From NCBI GenBank assembly GCA_018266735.1, contig JAFDZT010000002.1, positions 108,439 through 172,438 of the forward strand: a DNA stretch of 64,000 nucleotides, in the 5' to 3' direction. Positions 36,056 through 44,562 of the stretch are shown in pieces. How positions within the stretch are numbered: position 1 is the stretch's first letter; every line of letters begins with the position of its first letter. This DNA is from Bacteroidota bacterium. GTDB taxonomy: Bacteria; Bacteroidota; Ignavibacteria; Kapaibacteriales; Kapaibacteriaceae. The translations under genes were made by a program, and so were the position numbers. The notes beneath the pieces were generated by a model. That model saw nothing but the letters and a program-made list of their open reading frames with translations, searched no databases and was not told the DNA's origin.

Positions 36056-37293
36056 AGGAAGATACCGGCCATGCAGGCCGCCATCAGGTTGGCAAGGGCT
36101 CCAACGATCATGGCCTTGAAGCCATAACGCGCAACATCGGCGCGTCGGTCCGGCGCCATGATGCTGAACCCACCGATCTGAATACCGATCGAGGCCACGT
36201 TGGCGAATCCGCACAATGCGATCGCTGCCAGCGTGGCCGTTCTATGTGAGATCGTTCCGGCCTTGATCATGGCCGAGAGATCGGCATAGGCAATGAACTC
36301 CGTGAGCGAGATCTTCGTGCCGAGCAGTGAGGCGAACGTTTGTGCCTCGTTGCTTGGAATGCCCACCAGATACGCGAAGGGCAGGAAGATCCATCCGAAG
36401 AGCTCGCGCAGTGATGTAGGCAGATAGGGAAATCCGATCGATGTGAGCCATCCGTCGGCCGCATGCAGTCCGGCGTCGACAAGGGCCACCACACTCACAA
36501 ATGCCAACAACACCACCAACACATTCACGGCAAGTTTGAATCCGTCCAGTGCGCCATAGGCCAGAGCGTCGATGATATTGCCCGAAGGAATGATCGGATC
36601 GATGCGCGTCACGCGCAATGCATTATCACGATCGGGCGGCATGGCGATCTTGGCGAGAGCAAGTCCGCCAGGTGCCGCCAGCAAGGATGCGATCATCAGG
36701 TCCGGCGCAGGAATGCCCATGGCGATGTAGACGCCCATTGTCGACCCTGCAATGGTGGCAAAGCCGCCAACCATGATGGCAAAGATCTCCGAGGCTGTTG
36801 CCGTTGGAATGTAGTGTCGGACGAGAAGGGGAGCTTCGGTTTGACCGAGGAAGACATTCGCCGCCGCCGAAAGAGATTCAACGGCCGTGGTCCGCATTGT
36901 CTTCTCTAGCACCCATGCCATCGAGCGCACGATGCGCTGCATCACGTTGTAGTGATACAGCACGGCGATCACGGACGAGAAGAAGACGATGATGGGCAGG
37001 ATCGTCAGCGCGAACTGAAACCCAAAGGCCGGTGCCTGATCGTCGGCCGCAAGTTTTCCGAACAGGAACTGTGCACCGACATCGGCAAATCCCAAGAACG
37101 CCGTCACACCTGCACCCAGCCATTGAAAGAACTGTACGCCGGGTGGAAAGGAAATGAGGAGGGCGGCAAGGATCACCTGCAAGGCAAGTCCCCACAGTAC
37201 GATCCGAACAGGGAAGCGACGTCGGTCCGATGAAAGGGCCCAGACCATGGCGATGATGACGATGATGCCAATGGCACTCAGTGCACGCTCCAC
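36052..37293 (-). CDS. concentrative nucleoside transporter (CNT/NupC family)
   Basis: A 413-residue inner-membrane Na+- or H+-coupled nucleoside importer. CNT landmarks: NVFLGQTEAPLLVRHYIPTATASEIFAIMVGGFATIAGSTMGVYIAMG and the later LLGTKISLTEFIAYADLS and ALCGFANVASIGIQIGG, which match the paired re-entrant and substrate-binding segments. The start is a GTG at 37293, 12 bases after the dnaE stop. It is probably co-transcribed with dnaE, whose product uses nucleotides, but a functional link is only suggestive. Confidence 0.91.
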   Translation of the reverse strand: MERALSAIGIIVIIAMVWALSSDRRRFPVRIVLWGLALQVILAALLISFPPGVQFFQWLGAGVTAFLGFADVGAQFLFGKLAADDQAPAFGFQFALTILPIIVFFSSVIAVLYHYNVMQRIVRSMAWVLEKTMRTTAVESLSAAANVFLGQTEAPLLVRHYIPTATASEIFAIMVGGFATIAGSTMGVYIAMGIPAPDLMIASLLAAPGGLALAKIAMPPDRDNALRVTRIDPIIPSGNIIDALAYGALDGFKLAVNVLVVLLAFVSVVALVDAGLHAADGWLTSIGFPYLPTSLRELFGWIFLPFAYLVGIPSNEAQTFASLLGTKISLTEFIAYADLSAMIKAGTISHRTATLAAIALCGFANVASIGIQIGGFSIMAPDRRADVARYGFKAMIVGALANLMAACMAGIFL

Positions 37294-37305
37294 GTTGACT
37301 CCGGA

Positions 37306-40300
37306 TCAGGTGGCGAACCGAACGTTCGGCTCACCAAAGGTGGTACGAAGGAACGACGTCATCTCGTCGGATACGCCGATCTTGATCATCGACTCATAGG
37401 TGACCGGTCCATCGGGTCGCGCCACTTGGAAGGTGAGCGTCTCCATGGCCATGCCGCCATTGCACTTCGTCTTGAGCTGTTGCAGTTGCTCGTGAGTAAC
37501 GGCCTCGGGCATCAGTCGCACCACGTAGCCTTTCACCAATCGTTTGGCGGCTGACTCAAGCGTGAGCACATCGTCGACGATGATCTTGACGTTCTCGCCA
37601 TTGATCTCACACTTGCCGATGAAGACGAGCACGGCATCCGGTTGCAGGAGTTCGCCGAACTGTTTGTACTTGTCGCTCCAGAACACGGTCTCGCACGATC
37701 CGGTGTATTGCTCCACCTTGATGAAGGCGATCGTGTTCTCACGCTTGTCCAGACGTGTACGGATATCCGACACGATGCCGCACAACCGCACGGTCTTCCC
37801 CGACTGTTCGGGATCGAGCTTGTGCAAGAGAAGCGTGCTGTAACTGGACACGGCCAGGGCATGGGCTTGAAGCGGGTGACCGGACACGTAGAAGTTCAGA
37901 TAGGCCCGTTCCTGTTTGAGACGTTCGCGTTCGGGCCATTCAGGAACGGTGGGGAGGGAAGGCTCGGAAGGACGCACGGTGTCGGCCTCGCCGAACAAAC
38001 TCTCCATCGTCGACATACCGCCACCTTGCACCACGCGTGCATACTCGAGCGCCGGCTCGATGGCCGAGAAGAGTTGTGCACGATGTCCGGTGTGCAGCGA
38101 GTCGAACGCTCCCGAACACACGAGTGCTTCGAGCACGCGCTTGTTCAGCACCTTCATGTCGACGCGTGCGGCGAAGTCGAACAGCGACGTGAACGGACGT
38201 TCTTCGCGCGCCGCCACGATGGCCTCCACGGCGCCGATCCCAACACCTTTGATCCCGGCCATGCCGAAGTAGATCACGCCATGATCCGTCGTGAACGTTG
38301 CCATCGAACGATTCACATCGGGCGGCAAGAGCGTAAGACCGAAGCGCTTCGCCTCTTCGATGAGCAACACGATCTTGTCTTGCGAATTCAATTCCGCCGT
38401 CATGTTGGCCGCAAGGAACTCGGCGGTGTAATGCGCCTTCAGCCATGCCGTTTGAAAGGCCAGATAGGCGTAGGCGGCAGAGTGACTCTTGTTGAAGCCG
38501 TACGAAGCGAACTTCAGGATCAAGTCGAAGATCTCTTCGGCAAGTTCCTTGGCGATCTGAGTGTGTTGCAGTGCGCCTTCAACGAACAGGGCCTTCTGCT
38601 CGTTCATCAACTTCTCGTCCTTCTTGCCCATCGCTCGACGCATCACGTCGGATTGCGCAAGCGTGAAGCCCGCCACATCGCGCACGAGCTGCATCACCTG
38701 CTCTTGGTAGACGATCACGCCATACGTTTTCTCGAGCACCGGCTTCATGACGGGATGCAGATACTCAATGGCCTGACGTCCTTGTTTGCGATCGATGAAG
38801 TCCGGGATGTTATCCATAGGACCAGGTCGGTACAGCGCGTTCATGGCGATCAGGTCTTCAAGCTGATTCGGTTGCAGCTTCCGCAAGGCGTTCTGCATCG
38901 GCTCGGATTCGAACTGGAAGACGGCCAAGGTCTGTCCGCGTCCGATCATTTCATACGTGGCCGGATCATAGAAATCGATGGCCTCGATATCGATGTCGAC
39001 GCCATGATTCCGCTTGATGAGTTCGATCGTGTTATCGATGATGGAGAGCGTGCGCAGTCCAAGGAAGTCCATCTTGAGCAGACCGGCCTCTTCGAGGTCC
39101 TTCATGTTGTACTGCGTTGCCGGCTCGGACTGCGGCGTCTTGAACACCGGTACGAAGTCTGAAATGGGGCCCGGCGCGATCACCACACCGGCCGCATGCA
39201 TCGACGAGTTGCGCGCGAATCCTTCCAACACCAGCGAGTATTCGATCAGGTCCTTGATCTTCGGATCGTCGCTGTCCTTCACCCATCGCAACTCGGGAAG
39301 CTCGATGGCCTCCTTGAGTGGCTTCACCTTCCCCATGTTGACGGGGATCTTGTCGGTGATGGAATTGATGGTGGCAAGGTCGATGCCGAGCACACGACCG
39401 ACATCCTTGAGCACAGCGCGCGACGAAAGTGTTCCGAAGGTGATGATCTGTGCAACAGAATCCTCGCCGTACTTCTTCTTGACGTAGTCGATCACGAGCT
39501 CACGCTTGTCGTCCGAAAAGTCGATGTCGATATCAGGCATCGACACACGATCAGGATTCAGGAATCGCTCGAAGAGCAGATCGTACTTGAGCGGATCGAT
39601 GTTCGTGATCTCGAGGGCGTAGGCCACGATGGAGCCGGCGGCAGAGCCACGACCAGGTCCCACACGCACACCCATGTTGCGAGCGGCACGAATGAAGTCC
39701 TGCACGATCAGGAAGTATCCCGCATAGCCCATGCGCTTGATGACGTTGAGCTCGAAGTTCGCACGGTCGAGGATCTCGGCCGAGAGCACAGGATAGCGCA
39801 TCTCAAGTCCGCGCATCGTGATCTCGTCCAAGTAATCATCCAGCGTGAGTGCTTGCGAATCGGACGGAATGGGGAACTGCGGCATCTGCAGATCCGTGGG
39901 GATCTTGAGATTCACCTTCTCGGCGATCTCGAGCGTGCTCTCGATGCCTTCCGAGTACTCCTTGAAGAGATCCACCATCTGCTTCTGCGTCTTCAGGTAC
40001 ATCTCCGGCACCTTGTACCGCAGATCTTCTTTCACGTTGAACTGTCCGCTCCGTGCAAGCGCCGCATCCTTGTTGATGTTGAGCAACACGTTGTGGGGGA
40101 CGGCATGTTCTTTGCTCACATAGTGCGCATCGTTCGTGACGACAAGCTTGATGCCGAGCTCGCGCGCCATACGTGGTGCGAATTCCAGCACGTGCTTGTC
40201 TTCGGGCAGACCGTGATCCTGCAGCTCGATGTAGAAGTCGTCGCCGAACACCTCCTTCAAGAATCGAGCGTTCTTGTAGGCTGTCTCTGTATCACCGGCA

Positions 40301-40755
40301 AGCATGGGAGCGTTGATGGGACCGGCAAGACAGGCCGAGGTGGCGATGAGTCCTTCGTGATACTCCTTGAGCAGCTCAAAGTCGATCCGTGGCTTGTAGT
40401 AATAGCCTTCGGTGTGACCGAGCGACGTGAGCTTGACAAGATTGCGATAGCCCTGTTCGTTCTTGGCCAGCAGCACCAAGTGATAGTAGTTACGCAGCTT
40501 CCCGGCGTCTTGCACCTTGACGCGATCTTGTCGCTTGCCAACGGCAATGTAGACCTCGCATCCGATGATGGGCTTGATGCCTGCCTTCTTTGCCTTCTTG
40601 TAGAATTCAAAGCAGCCGAACATCACGCCGTGATCGGTCAGCGCAAGCGCCTTCTGTCCGTCCTTGACCGCTGCCCCGATCAGTGTTTCCGGCGTACAAG
40701 CTGCGTCGAGCAGTGAGAAATGCGTGTGATTGTGGAGATGGACGAATTCGGGCAT
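37306..40755 (-). CDS. dnaE: DNA polymerase III alpha subunit
   Basis: Replicative polymerase catalytic subunit, 1149 residues, close to E. coli DnaE (1160). The N-terminal PHP domain begins at FVHLHNHTHFSLLDA (4-18). The polymerase active site is at about 405-413 (PDIDIDFSD). The fingers and tandem helix-hairpin-helix follow, and an OB-fold is seen near the end (VRLCGIVSDIRTRL..). The gene is on the minus strand downstream of the phnC-phnE-PHA trio with a 75-base gap. Very long open frames on the opposite strand are codon-bias shadows. Confidence 0.97.
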   Translation of the reverse strand: MPEFVHLHNHTHFSLLDAACTPETLIGAAVKDGQKALALTDHGVMFGCFEFYKKAKKAGIKPIIGCEVYIAVGKRQDRVKVQDAGKLRNYYHLVLLAKNEQGYRNLVKLTSLGHTEGYYYKPRIDFELLKEYHEGLIATSACLAGPINAPMLAGDTETAYKNARFLKEVFGDDFYIELQDHGLPEDKHVLEFAPRMARELGIKLVVTNDAHYVSKEHAVPHNVLLNINKDAALARSGQFNVKEDLRYKVPEMYLKTQKQMVDLFKEYSEGIESTLEIAEKVNLKIPTDLQMPQFPIPSDSQALTLDDYLDEITMRGLEMRYPVLSAEILDRANFELNVIKRMGYAGYFLIVQDFIRAARNMGVRVGPGRGSAAGSIVAYALEITNIDPLKYDLLFERFLNPDRVSMPDIDIDFSDDKRELVIDYVKKKYGEDSVAQIITFGTLSSRAVLKDVGRVLGIDLATINSITDKIPVNMGKVKPLKEAIELPELRWVKDSDDPKIKDLIEYSLVLEGFARNSSMHAAGVVIAPGPISDFVPVFKTPQSEPATQYNMKDLEEAGLLKMDFLGLRTLSIIDNTIELIKRNHGVDIDIEAIDFYDPATYEMIGRGQTLAVFQFESEPMQNALRKLQPNQLEDLIAMNALYRPGPMDNIPDFIDRKQGRQAIEYLHPVMKPVLEKTYGVIVYQEQVMQLVRDVAGFTLAQSDVMRRAMGKKDEKLMNEQKALFVEGALQHTQIAKELAEEIFDLILKFASYGFNKSHSAAYAYLAFQTAWLKAHYTAEFLAANMTAELNSQDKIVLLIEEAKRFGLTLLPPDVNRSMATFTTDHGVIYFGMAGIKGVGIGAVEAIVAAREERPFTSLFDFAARVDMKVLNKRVLEALVCSGAFDSLHTGHRAQLFSAIEPALEYARVVQGGGMSTMESLFGEADTVRPSEPSLPTVPEWPERERLKQERAYLNFYVSGHPLQAHALAVSSYSTLLLHKLDPEQSGKTVRLCGIVSDIRTRLDKRENTIAFIKVEQYTGSCETVFWSDKYKQFGELLQPDAVLVFIGKCEINGENVKIIVDDVLTLESAAKRLVKGYVVRLMPEAVTHEQLQQLKTKCNGGMAMETLTFQVARPDGPVTYESMIKIGVSDEMTSFLRTTFGEPNVRFAT

Positions 40756-40770
40756 GGGAGGTCCGACGAT

Positions 40771-40785
40771 GGGTGCGTGGCACCC
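40771..40785 (-). other. short perfect hairpin in the dnaE leader
   Basis: GGGTGC and GCACCC separated by 3 nt form a 6-bp GC-rich stem 15 nt upstream of the dnaE ATG. There is no T-run and no obvious Shine-Dalgarno sequence between it and the start. It may be a chance hairpin or one that limits dnaE expression. Confidence 0.25.
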
Positions 40786-40830
40786 GCGTGAAATGTCAAC
40801 GTGGAGACCGCAATCTACAAGCTTTTGCGG

Positions 40831-41118
40831 CTACGACCTATGCGCATTCAACATCCTTGCCGCCTTCGCAAGTCCCTCCTCGATGCGCCCTCGAACAGCC
40901 ATGCCGAAAGGTGTGAGTTCCATCACAATGTCGAGCGCACCGGGCGCAATGGTGAGCGTTCCGGAGCCGAAGGCAGAGCCAACATGCAACACGGAACCGT
41001 CCCACTTGGCGGAAGACATCATCAACTGCACTTCAGGTAGTGGGAGCAAGTGATTGTCAATGAAGGAGCGTATCTCTTCTTCGGAGTGATGCGTCCGCAC
41101 TTCGTGTCGAACGATCAT
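40831..41118 (-). CDS. polyhydroxyalkanoic-acid-system (PHA_gran_rgn) family protein
   Basis: A 95-residue protein starting at an ATG that overlaps the permease stop (ATGA). The frame is open much further upstream, but that part is antisense-like and overlaps the permease gene. The sequence starts MIVRHEVRTHHSEEEI and continues VQLMMSSAKWDGSVLHVGSA, then SGTLTIAPGALDIVMEL and VRGRIEEGLAKAARML, the pattern of small PHA-system proteins (TIGR02610-like). No PHA synthase or phasin is nearby, so the family name may not reflect function. The call is from remembered family pattern, hence moderate confidence. Confidence 0.62.
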   Translation of the reverse strand: MIVRHEVRTHHSEEEIRSFIDNHLLPLPEVQLMMSSAKWDGSVLHVGSAFGSGTLTIAPGALDIVMELTPFGMAVRGRIEEGLAKAARMLNAHRS

Positions 41119-42122
41119 TTCAGTGCTTCGCGGATGCGTGCGGAGATCACGTCCATGATCCAGACCACGAGGGCAATCAGGATGACGATCGTGCCGACCT
41201 CGCGCCACTGCGCCAGGCCTTGATACTGGATGAGCATGGTACCGATCCCGCCGCCGCCGACGAGACCGATGACGGTGGCCATACGAACGTTGATGTCCCA
41301 GCGATAGATGGTGAAGCTGAGGAATGGGATCACGCATTGGGGGACAACGGAGAACCAGACCACTTGTGTGCGCGAGGCACCGGTGGCCGAGATGGCCTCC
41401 ATGGGTCCGGTATCGACATCTTCGATCTGCTCGCTGTATTGCTTTGTCAGCGACGAGATGGTATGCACCACCAGGGCCAGCATGCCGGCGAACGGACCGA
41501 TACCCACCCATACCGAGAAGATGATGGCCCAGATGAGCGGCTCGATGGAGCGCGTGAAGTTCGTGACGAAGCGAATGGCAACGTAGATCGTGCGTGGGAT
41601 GGCACCGTGGTCCATGAGGTTGCGCGCTGCAAAGAAGCTCAGCGCGAACGAGAAGGGCACGGCAATGGCCGTTGCCATGAAGGCAAGGTAGATGGTCTCG
41701 ACCATGGCCAGCAGTGCGGAACCGATGATGTCGGTGTTCGGCGTGAACAGGGCCTTGAAGATCCGCCCTGCTCCTTCCAGACCTTGTCCGTTGAAGAGGG
41801 CCGACGGAGAGATGCCCGTGACCACCCAGCCGGCGAGGACCGTGAGCGTGAAGCTGATCCATGCGATGTTCATGGCCACGGTGCGTTGCCACGAGCCCGA
41901 CACGGAGCCGTCGAGGATGAGGCGACCGACCGAGGCCGACGTCACGCTTCCGAGCACGGCAAGGACAAGGGCAAGTCCGATCACGAGCGCTTGATGCATG
42001 CCGTCGAACGGTGTGGTCACATTATCGAGGATCACGCGCGGGATGAGGATCCGATCGATGATGGTGGCGATGTAGGCGCCGAAGAACACATCGATGCCAA
42101 GGCGAAGAAGGTGACGTTTCAT
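41115..42122 (-). CDS. PhnE-like ABC transporter permease
   Basis: A 335-residue permease with about six helices and a BPD_transp_1 core. The EAA-type loop reads VDTGPMEAISATGASRTQVVWFSVVPQCVIPF and is followed by YRWDINVRMATVIGLVGGGGIG, diagnostic for PhnE. The ATG at 42122 (overlapping phnC by 4 bases) is used; the longer frame lies in phnC. Likely imports phosphonate, phosphite or phosphate, but no PhnD-type binding protein is in the window. Confidence 0.88.
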   Translation of the reverse strand: MKRHLLRLGIDVFFGAYIATIIDRILIPRVILDNVTTPFDGMHQALVIGLALVLAVLGSVTSASVGRLILDGSVSGSWQRTVAMNIAWISFTLTVLAGWVVTGISPSALFNGQGLEGAGRIFKALFTPNTDIIGSALLAMVETIYLAFMATAIAVPFSFALSFFAARNLMDHGAIPRTIYVAIRFVTNFTRSIEPLIWAIIFSVWVGIGPFAGMLALVVHTISSLTKQYSEQIEDVDTGPMEAISATGASRTQVVWFSVVPQCVIPFLSFTIYRWDINVRMATVIGLVGGGGIGTMLIQYQGLAQWREVGTIVILIALVVWIMDVISARIREALK

Positions 42123-42886
42123 CGGATCTCCACCTCGGTGGCATCGTCGCCATAGATCTCTTTGAACCACTGTTCGGTGATCTCGGACGGTTGTCCTTCG
42201 AAGACGATCTCACCGGCCTTAAGCGCGATCACGCGCGTGGCATACTGTCGCACAAGCGAGAGGAAGTGCAGGTTGCACACCACCGTCGTGCCGAACTCCT
42301 TGTTGATGCGATCGAGATACTTCATCACGGAATGCGAGGTGGCAGGATCGAGCGAGGCCACTGGTTCGTCGGCCAAGAGGAGCATCGGGTCTTGCATCAG
42401 CGCACGTGCGATGGCGACGCGTTGTTGCTGTCCACCGCTCAATGAATCCGCACGTTGATCCGCCTTTTCGCGAATGCCCACGATGTCGAGATTGCGCAGC
42501 GCTTTTTCGCAGAGGTCAGGAGAGAAGTGTCCGAGCATCGACTGCATGGACGAAAGCTGTCCGAGCGCTCCGTAGAGCGTGTTGCGGAGAACGCTGTGTC
42601 GCTTGATCAAGTTGAAGTGCTGGAAGATCATGCCGATCTTCTGTCGATGCCGACGTAAGGCATCGCCCTCGATATGCGTCACATCGCTGCCGTGAAAGGT
42701 CAATGTCCCCGACGTCGGCTCCAGCAACCGATTGATCGTGCGCATCAGGGTACTCTTGCCCGAGCCGCTCAATCCGATCACCACCAGGAACTCGCCCGGT
42801 TCAACGGTGAAGGAAACGTTCTTGAGGGCCTTGAATCCGTTCGGATACTCAAAGGAGAGATGCTCTGCAGAGATCAATGGTGGCAT
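42119..42886 (-). CDS. PhnC-like ABC transporter ATP-binding protein
   Basis: A 255-residue ATPase. Walker A GLSGSGKST at 38-46, Q-loop FQHFNLIKRHSVLRN (typical of PhnC), signature LSGGQQQRVAIARAL, Walker B LLLADEPVASLDP and the H-loop region VCNLHFLS. The start follows the -7 element TATATTTG with only 5 nt between. First gene of phnC-phnE-PHA, all coupled by 4-base overlaps. Confidence 0.9.
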   Translation of the reverse strand: MPPLISAEHLSFEYPNGFKALKNVSFTVEPGEFLVVIGLSGSGKSTLMRTINRLLEPTSGTLTFHGSDVTHIEGDALRRHRQKIGMIFQHFNLIKRHSVLRNTLYGALGQLSSMQSMLGHFSPDLCEKALRNLDIVGIREKADQRADSLSGGQQQRVAIARALMQDPMLLLADEPVASLDPATSHSVMKYLDRINKEFGTTVVCNLHFLSLVRQYATRVIALKAGEIVFEGQPSEITEQWFKEIYGDDATEVEIR

Positions 42887-42891
42887 GGGCG

Positions 42892-42899
42892 CAAATATA
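42892..42899 (-). promoter_or_regulatory. -7 element of phnC-phnE
   Basis: TATATTTG on the minus strand, an exact TAnnTTTG match, ending 5 nt before the ATG at 42886. It lies in the 27-bp gap after the anti-sigma gene, so the transporter genes have their own promoter. Confidence 0.6.
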
Positions 42900-42913
42900 C
42901 ACGCTATCCATGC

Positions 42914-43306
42914 TCACCGACGTGACAGTTCCGTCGACAAGAAGCCGTACAGCAAAAAGACAATGATACAGACCGTCGTGGCCGAGACCGGTGTGGGGAC
43001 CAATGCGATCTCATGCAGTACACTCGTGAAGGTTCGATCGGGCATGGCGACCGACGGGGTCGCCGACGTCGGCTCACCGATCACCACAACCATGATCACG
43101 GCGGCAAGGAGGACCGTCACACCGACCACGCCGCCATAGCGCATCAATCCTCGAAGCCAAGGGGATGGTGTTGGAAGGGCGGCAAGGCGAGCTTGGACGG
43201 CACGAGCGATCGATTCGGGGGCGGGCTTCAAGAGAGCGCGTTGCAGCGACGACCGTAGAAGGCGCTCGCCATCGGGATGTTCATCGTTAGAAGGAATATG
43301 CGTCAT
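42914..43306 (-). CDS. putative anti-sigma factor (two-helix membrane protein)
   Basis: A 130-residue protein with a ~60-residue cytosolic N-terminus and two hydrophobic helices (MRYGGVVGVTVLLAAVIMVVVIG and TTVCIIVFLLYGFLS). The ATG at 43306 overlaps the stop of the upstream ECF sigma gene (ATGA), the normal sign of a cognate pair. No zinc-binding motif is seen. The call is from position and topology. Confidence 0.65.
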   Translation of the reverse strand: MTHIPSNDEHPDGERLLRSSLQRALLKPAPESIARAVQARLAALPTPSPWLRGLMRYGGVVGVTVLLAAVIMVVVIGEPTSATPSVAMPDRTFTSVLHEIALVPTPVSATTVCIIVFLLYGFLSTELSRR

Positions 43307-43878
43307 GATGTTCTCTCCGAAAACAATTCCGGACAACGTTGCAACAATTCAGAACGAAGTAACGCTCGCCCTCGATTCAGACGTGTCTTCACGGTTCCGA
43401 GCGGCATGCCCGTGATCGCCACGATCTCGTCGTATCGCCGATCCTGCACATAGAACAGGTCCAGGACCACGGCATAGAGCGGGGGAATGGCATCCATGGC
43501 CTCGCGGATCAAACCATCGAGCTCGGCAGCCTCGAGTTGAGCGAACATATCAGTATCCGTCCACACGGCAAGACTGTCTTCGTCGATCTCGGTGAGCTCG
43601 GGCTGACGTCGCTGTCGCTGCACCGCATTCATGGCCGTATTATAGACGATGCGATAGAACCATGTCGAGAACAGTGCATCGCCATGGAACGACGGAAGGG
43701 CCGTATAGGCACGCACGAAGGCATCTTGGACAACGTCCTCGGCAGCTTGCTGATCACGAACGAATCTGGACGCAAGCGAAAGTGCCCGCGCGGCATATCG
43801 CTGAACGATCTGCGCATAGGCATCCGTCATCCCGTTGCGGATCAGCTGAAGTGTGGTTGCGTCCGGATCGTACTGCAT
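43303..43878 (-). CDS. ECF-type RNA polymerase sigma factor
   Basis: A 191-residue ECF sigma factor. Region 2 is at ~20-90 (IVQRYAARALSLASRFVRDQQAAEDVVQDAFVRAYTALPSFHGDALFSTWFYRIVYNTAMN), region 4 at ~128-180 (IPPLYAVVLDLFYVQDRRYDEIVAITGMPLGTVKTRLNRGRALL). Its promoter region carries a minus-strand GAAAC-N16-TGTC element matching ECF promoters in form, which suggests positive autoregulation. A mirror copy faces the divergent membrane-protein gene. Confidence 0.93.
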   Translation of the reverse strand: MQYDPDATTLQLIRNGMTDAYAQIVQRYAARALSLASRFVRDQQAAEDVVQDAFVRAYTALPSFHGDALFSTWFYRIVYNTAMNAVQRQRRQPELTEIDEDSLAVWTDTDMFAQLEAAELDGLIREAMDAIPPLYAVVLDLFYVQDRRYDEIVAITGMPLGTVKTRLNRGRALLRSELLQRCPELFSERTS

Positions 43879-43889
43879 GCGGCAACTTA

Positions 43890-43942
43890 GACAGCAGAAC
43901 GTCCACAGGGTTTCAGTGAAACCCTACGACGGTATTTCTGTC
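43890..43942. promoter_or_regulatory. symmetric divergent ECF-type promoter with palindromic -35 region
   Basis: AGGGTTTCAGTGAAACCCT at 43907-43925 is a perfect 9-bp inverted repeat around one central G. On the plus strand GAAAC (43918-43922) is followed after exactly 16 bp by TGTC (43939-43942). On the minus strand GAAAC (43914-43910) is followed after exactly 16 bp by TGTC (43893-43890). GAAAC with a GTC-containing -10 at this spacing is the general form of many ECF sigma promoters. The minus promoter would give a leader of a few bases before the sigma gene; the plus one about 35 nt before 43984. Confidence 0.65.
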
Positions 43943-43983
43943 GAAACCCATGAATCAAGTATCACGCCATTACGAGGTCTGCA

Positions 43984-44547
43984 ATGTCCATCCCTCTTCG
44001 CCTTGCCTGTTTGCTCCTGATCACCTCCACCGCTCTGGCCGATACGACGGTTGTTTCTCGCGAGGTACGACTTGCCACCGACTCCACGTATCAACAGTTC
44101 GTCCTGGATTCGCTCAGGGCCGAGAACGAGGCACAACTTCATATGCAGACCTTGCGCGGAAACGATACCGAGCATCGCTACCTCCCGTTCGTGGCCCTCA
44201 CGATCCCCATCATTGCCATCATTGGACTGGTGGTCATCCTATGGCGCCGTGGTGAGTCGAACCGACAGATCCGTCTGGCCATGATCGAGAAGGGGATGGA
44301 CCCATCGCTCCTTGTGGAGCGGAGTGACGAGAACCCAAAGAAGTATGCCTCCATGCGCTTCGGCCTCTTGGCCACCGGTGCCGGCCTCGGCCTGATCGTC
44401 GGCAGTATCTTGGTGAACACAACGAATCTAGGAGATCATGCTCCCGAGCACATTGTGCTTTCTTCCTTGCTCCTGTTCAGCGGAGCCGGACTTGTGGTGT
44501 ATCACATCATCGCACGGAAGTTGGAGCGGACGTCTTCGGGCGCGTGA
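43984..44547 (+). CDS. membrane protein of unknown function (DUF6249-like)
   Basis: A 187-residue protein. Signal peptide-like N-terminus (LRLACLLLITSTALA), a ~45-residue extracytoplasmic part, helix 1 (YLPFVALTIPIIAIIGLVVILW), a cytosolic stretch with MIEKGMDPSLL, then two helices (FGLLATGAGLGLIVGSILV and IVLSSLLLFSGAGLVVYHII). The EKGMDP segment followed by paired helices is typical of small DUF6249-type membrane proteins, often found beside ECF sigma factors. It faces the sigma operon across the symmetric ECF promoter, so it is a probable regulon member. Confidence 0.68.
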   Translation: MSIPLRLACLLLITSTALADTTVVSREVRLATDSTYQQFVLDSLRAENEAQLHMQTLRGNDTEHRYLPFVALTIPIIAIIGLVVILWRRGESNRQIRLAMIEKGMDPSLLVERSDENPKKYASMRFGLLATGAGLGLIVGSILVNTTNLGDHAPEHIVLSSLLLFSGAGLVVYHIIARKLERTSSGA

Positions 44548-44549
44548 CG

Positions 44550-44557
44550 TATCTTTG
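44550..44557 (+). promoter_or_regulatory. -7 element of cmk-ispH
   Basis: TATCTTTG, an exact TAnnTTTG match, ending 5 nt before the cmk ATG at 44563. It would give a leaderless cmk-ispH mRNA. Confidence 0.6.
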
Positions 44558-44562
44558 TGGCT

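Noticed and set aside
37642..40716. Two 506-codon open frames on the plus strand (37642-39162 and 39196-40716) opposite dnaE
   Set aside because: They are antisense to a fully conserved dnaE. Their translations are His/Arg/Val-rich with no domain, the usual mirror of codon bias in GC-rich genes.
41220..42155. Plus-strand 311-codon frame opposite the phnE-like gene
   Set aside because: Antisense shadow of a membrane permease; strongly charged low-complexity translation with no recognisable motif.
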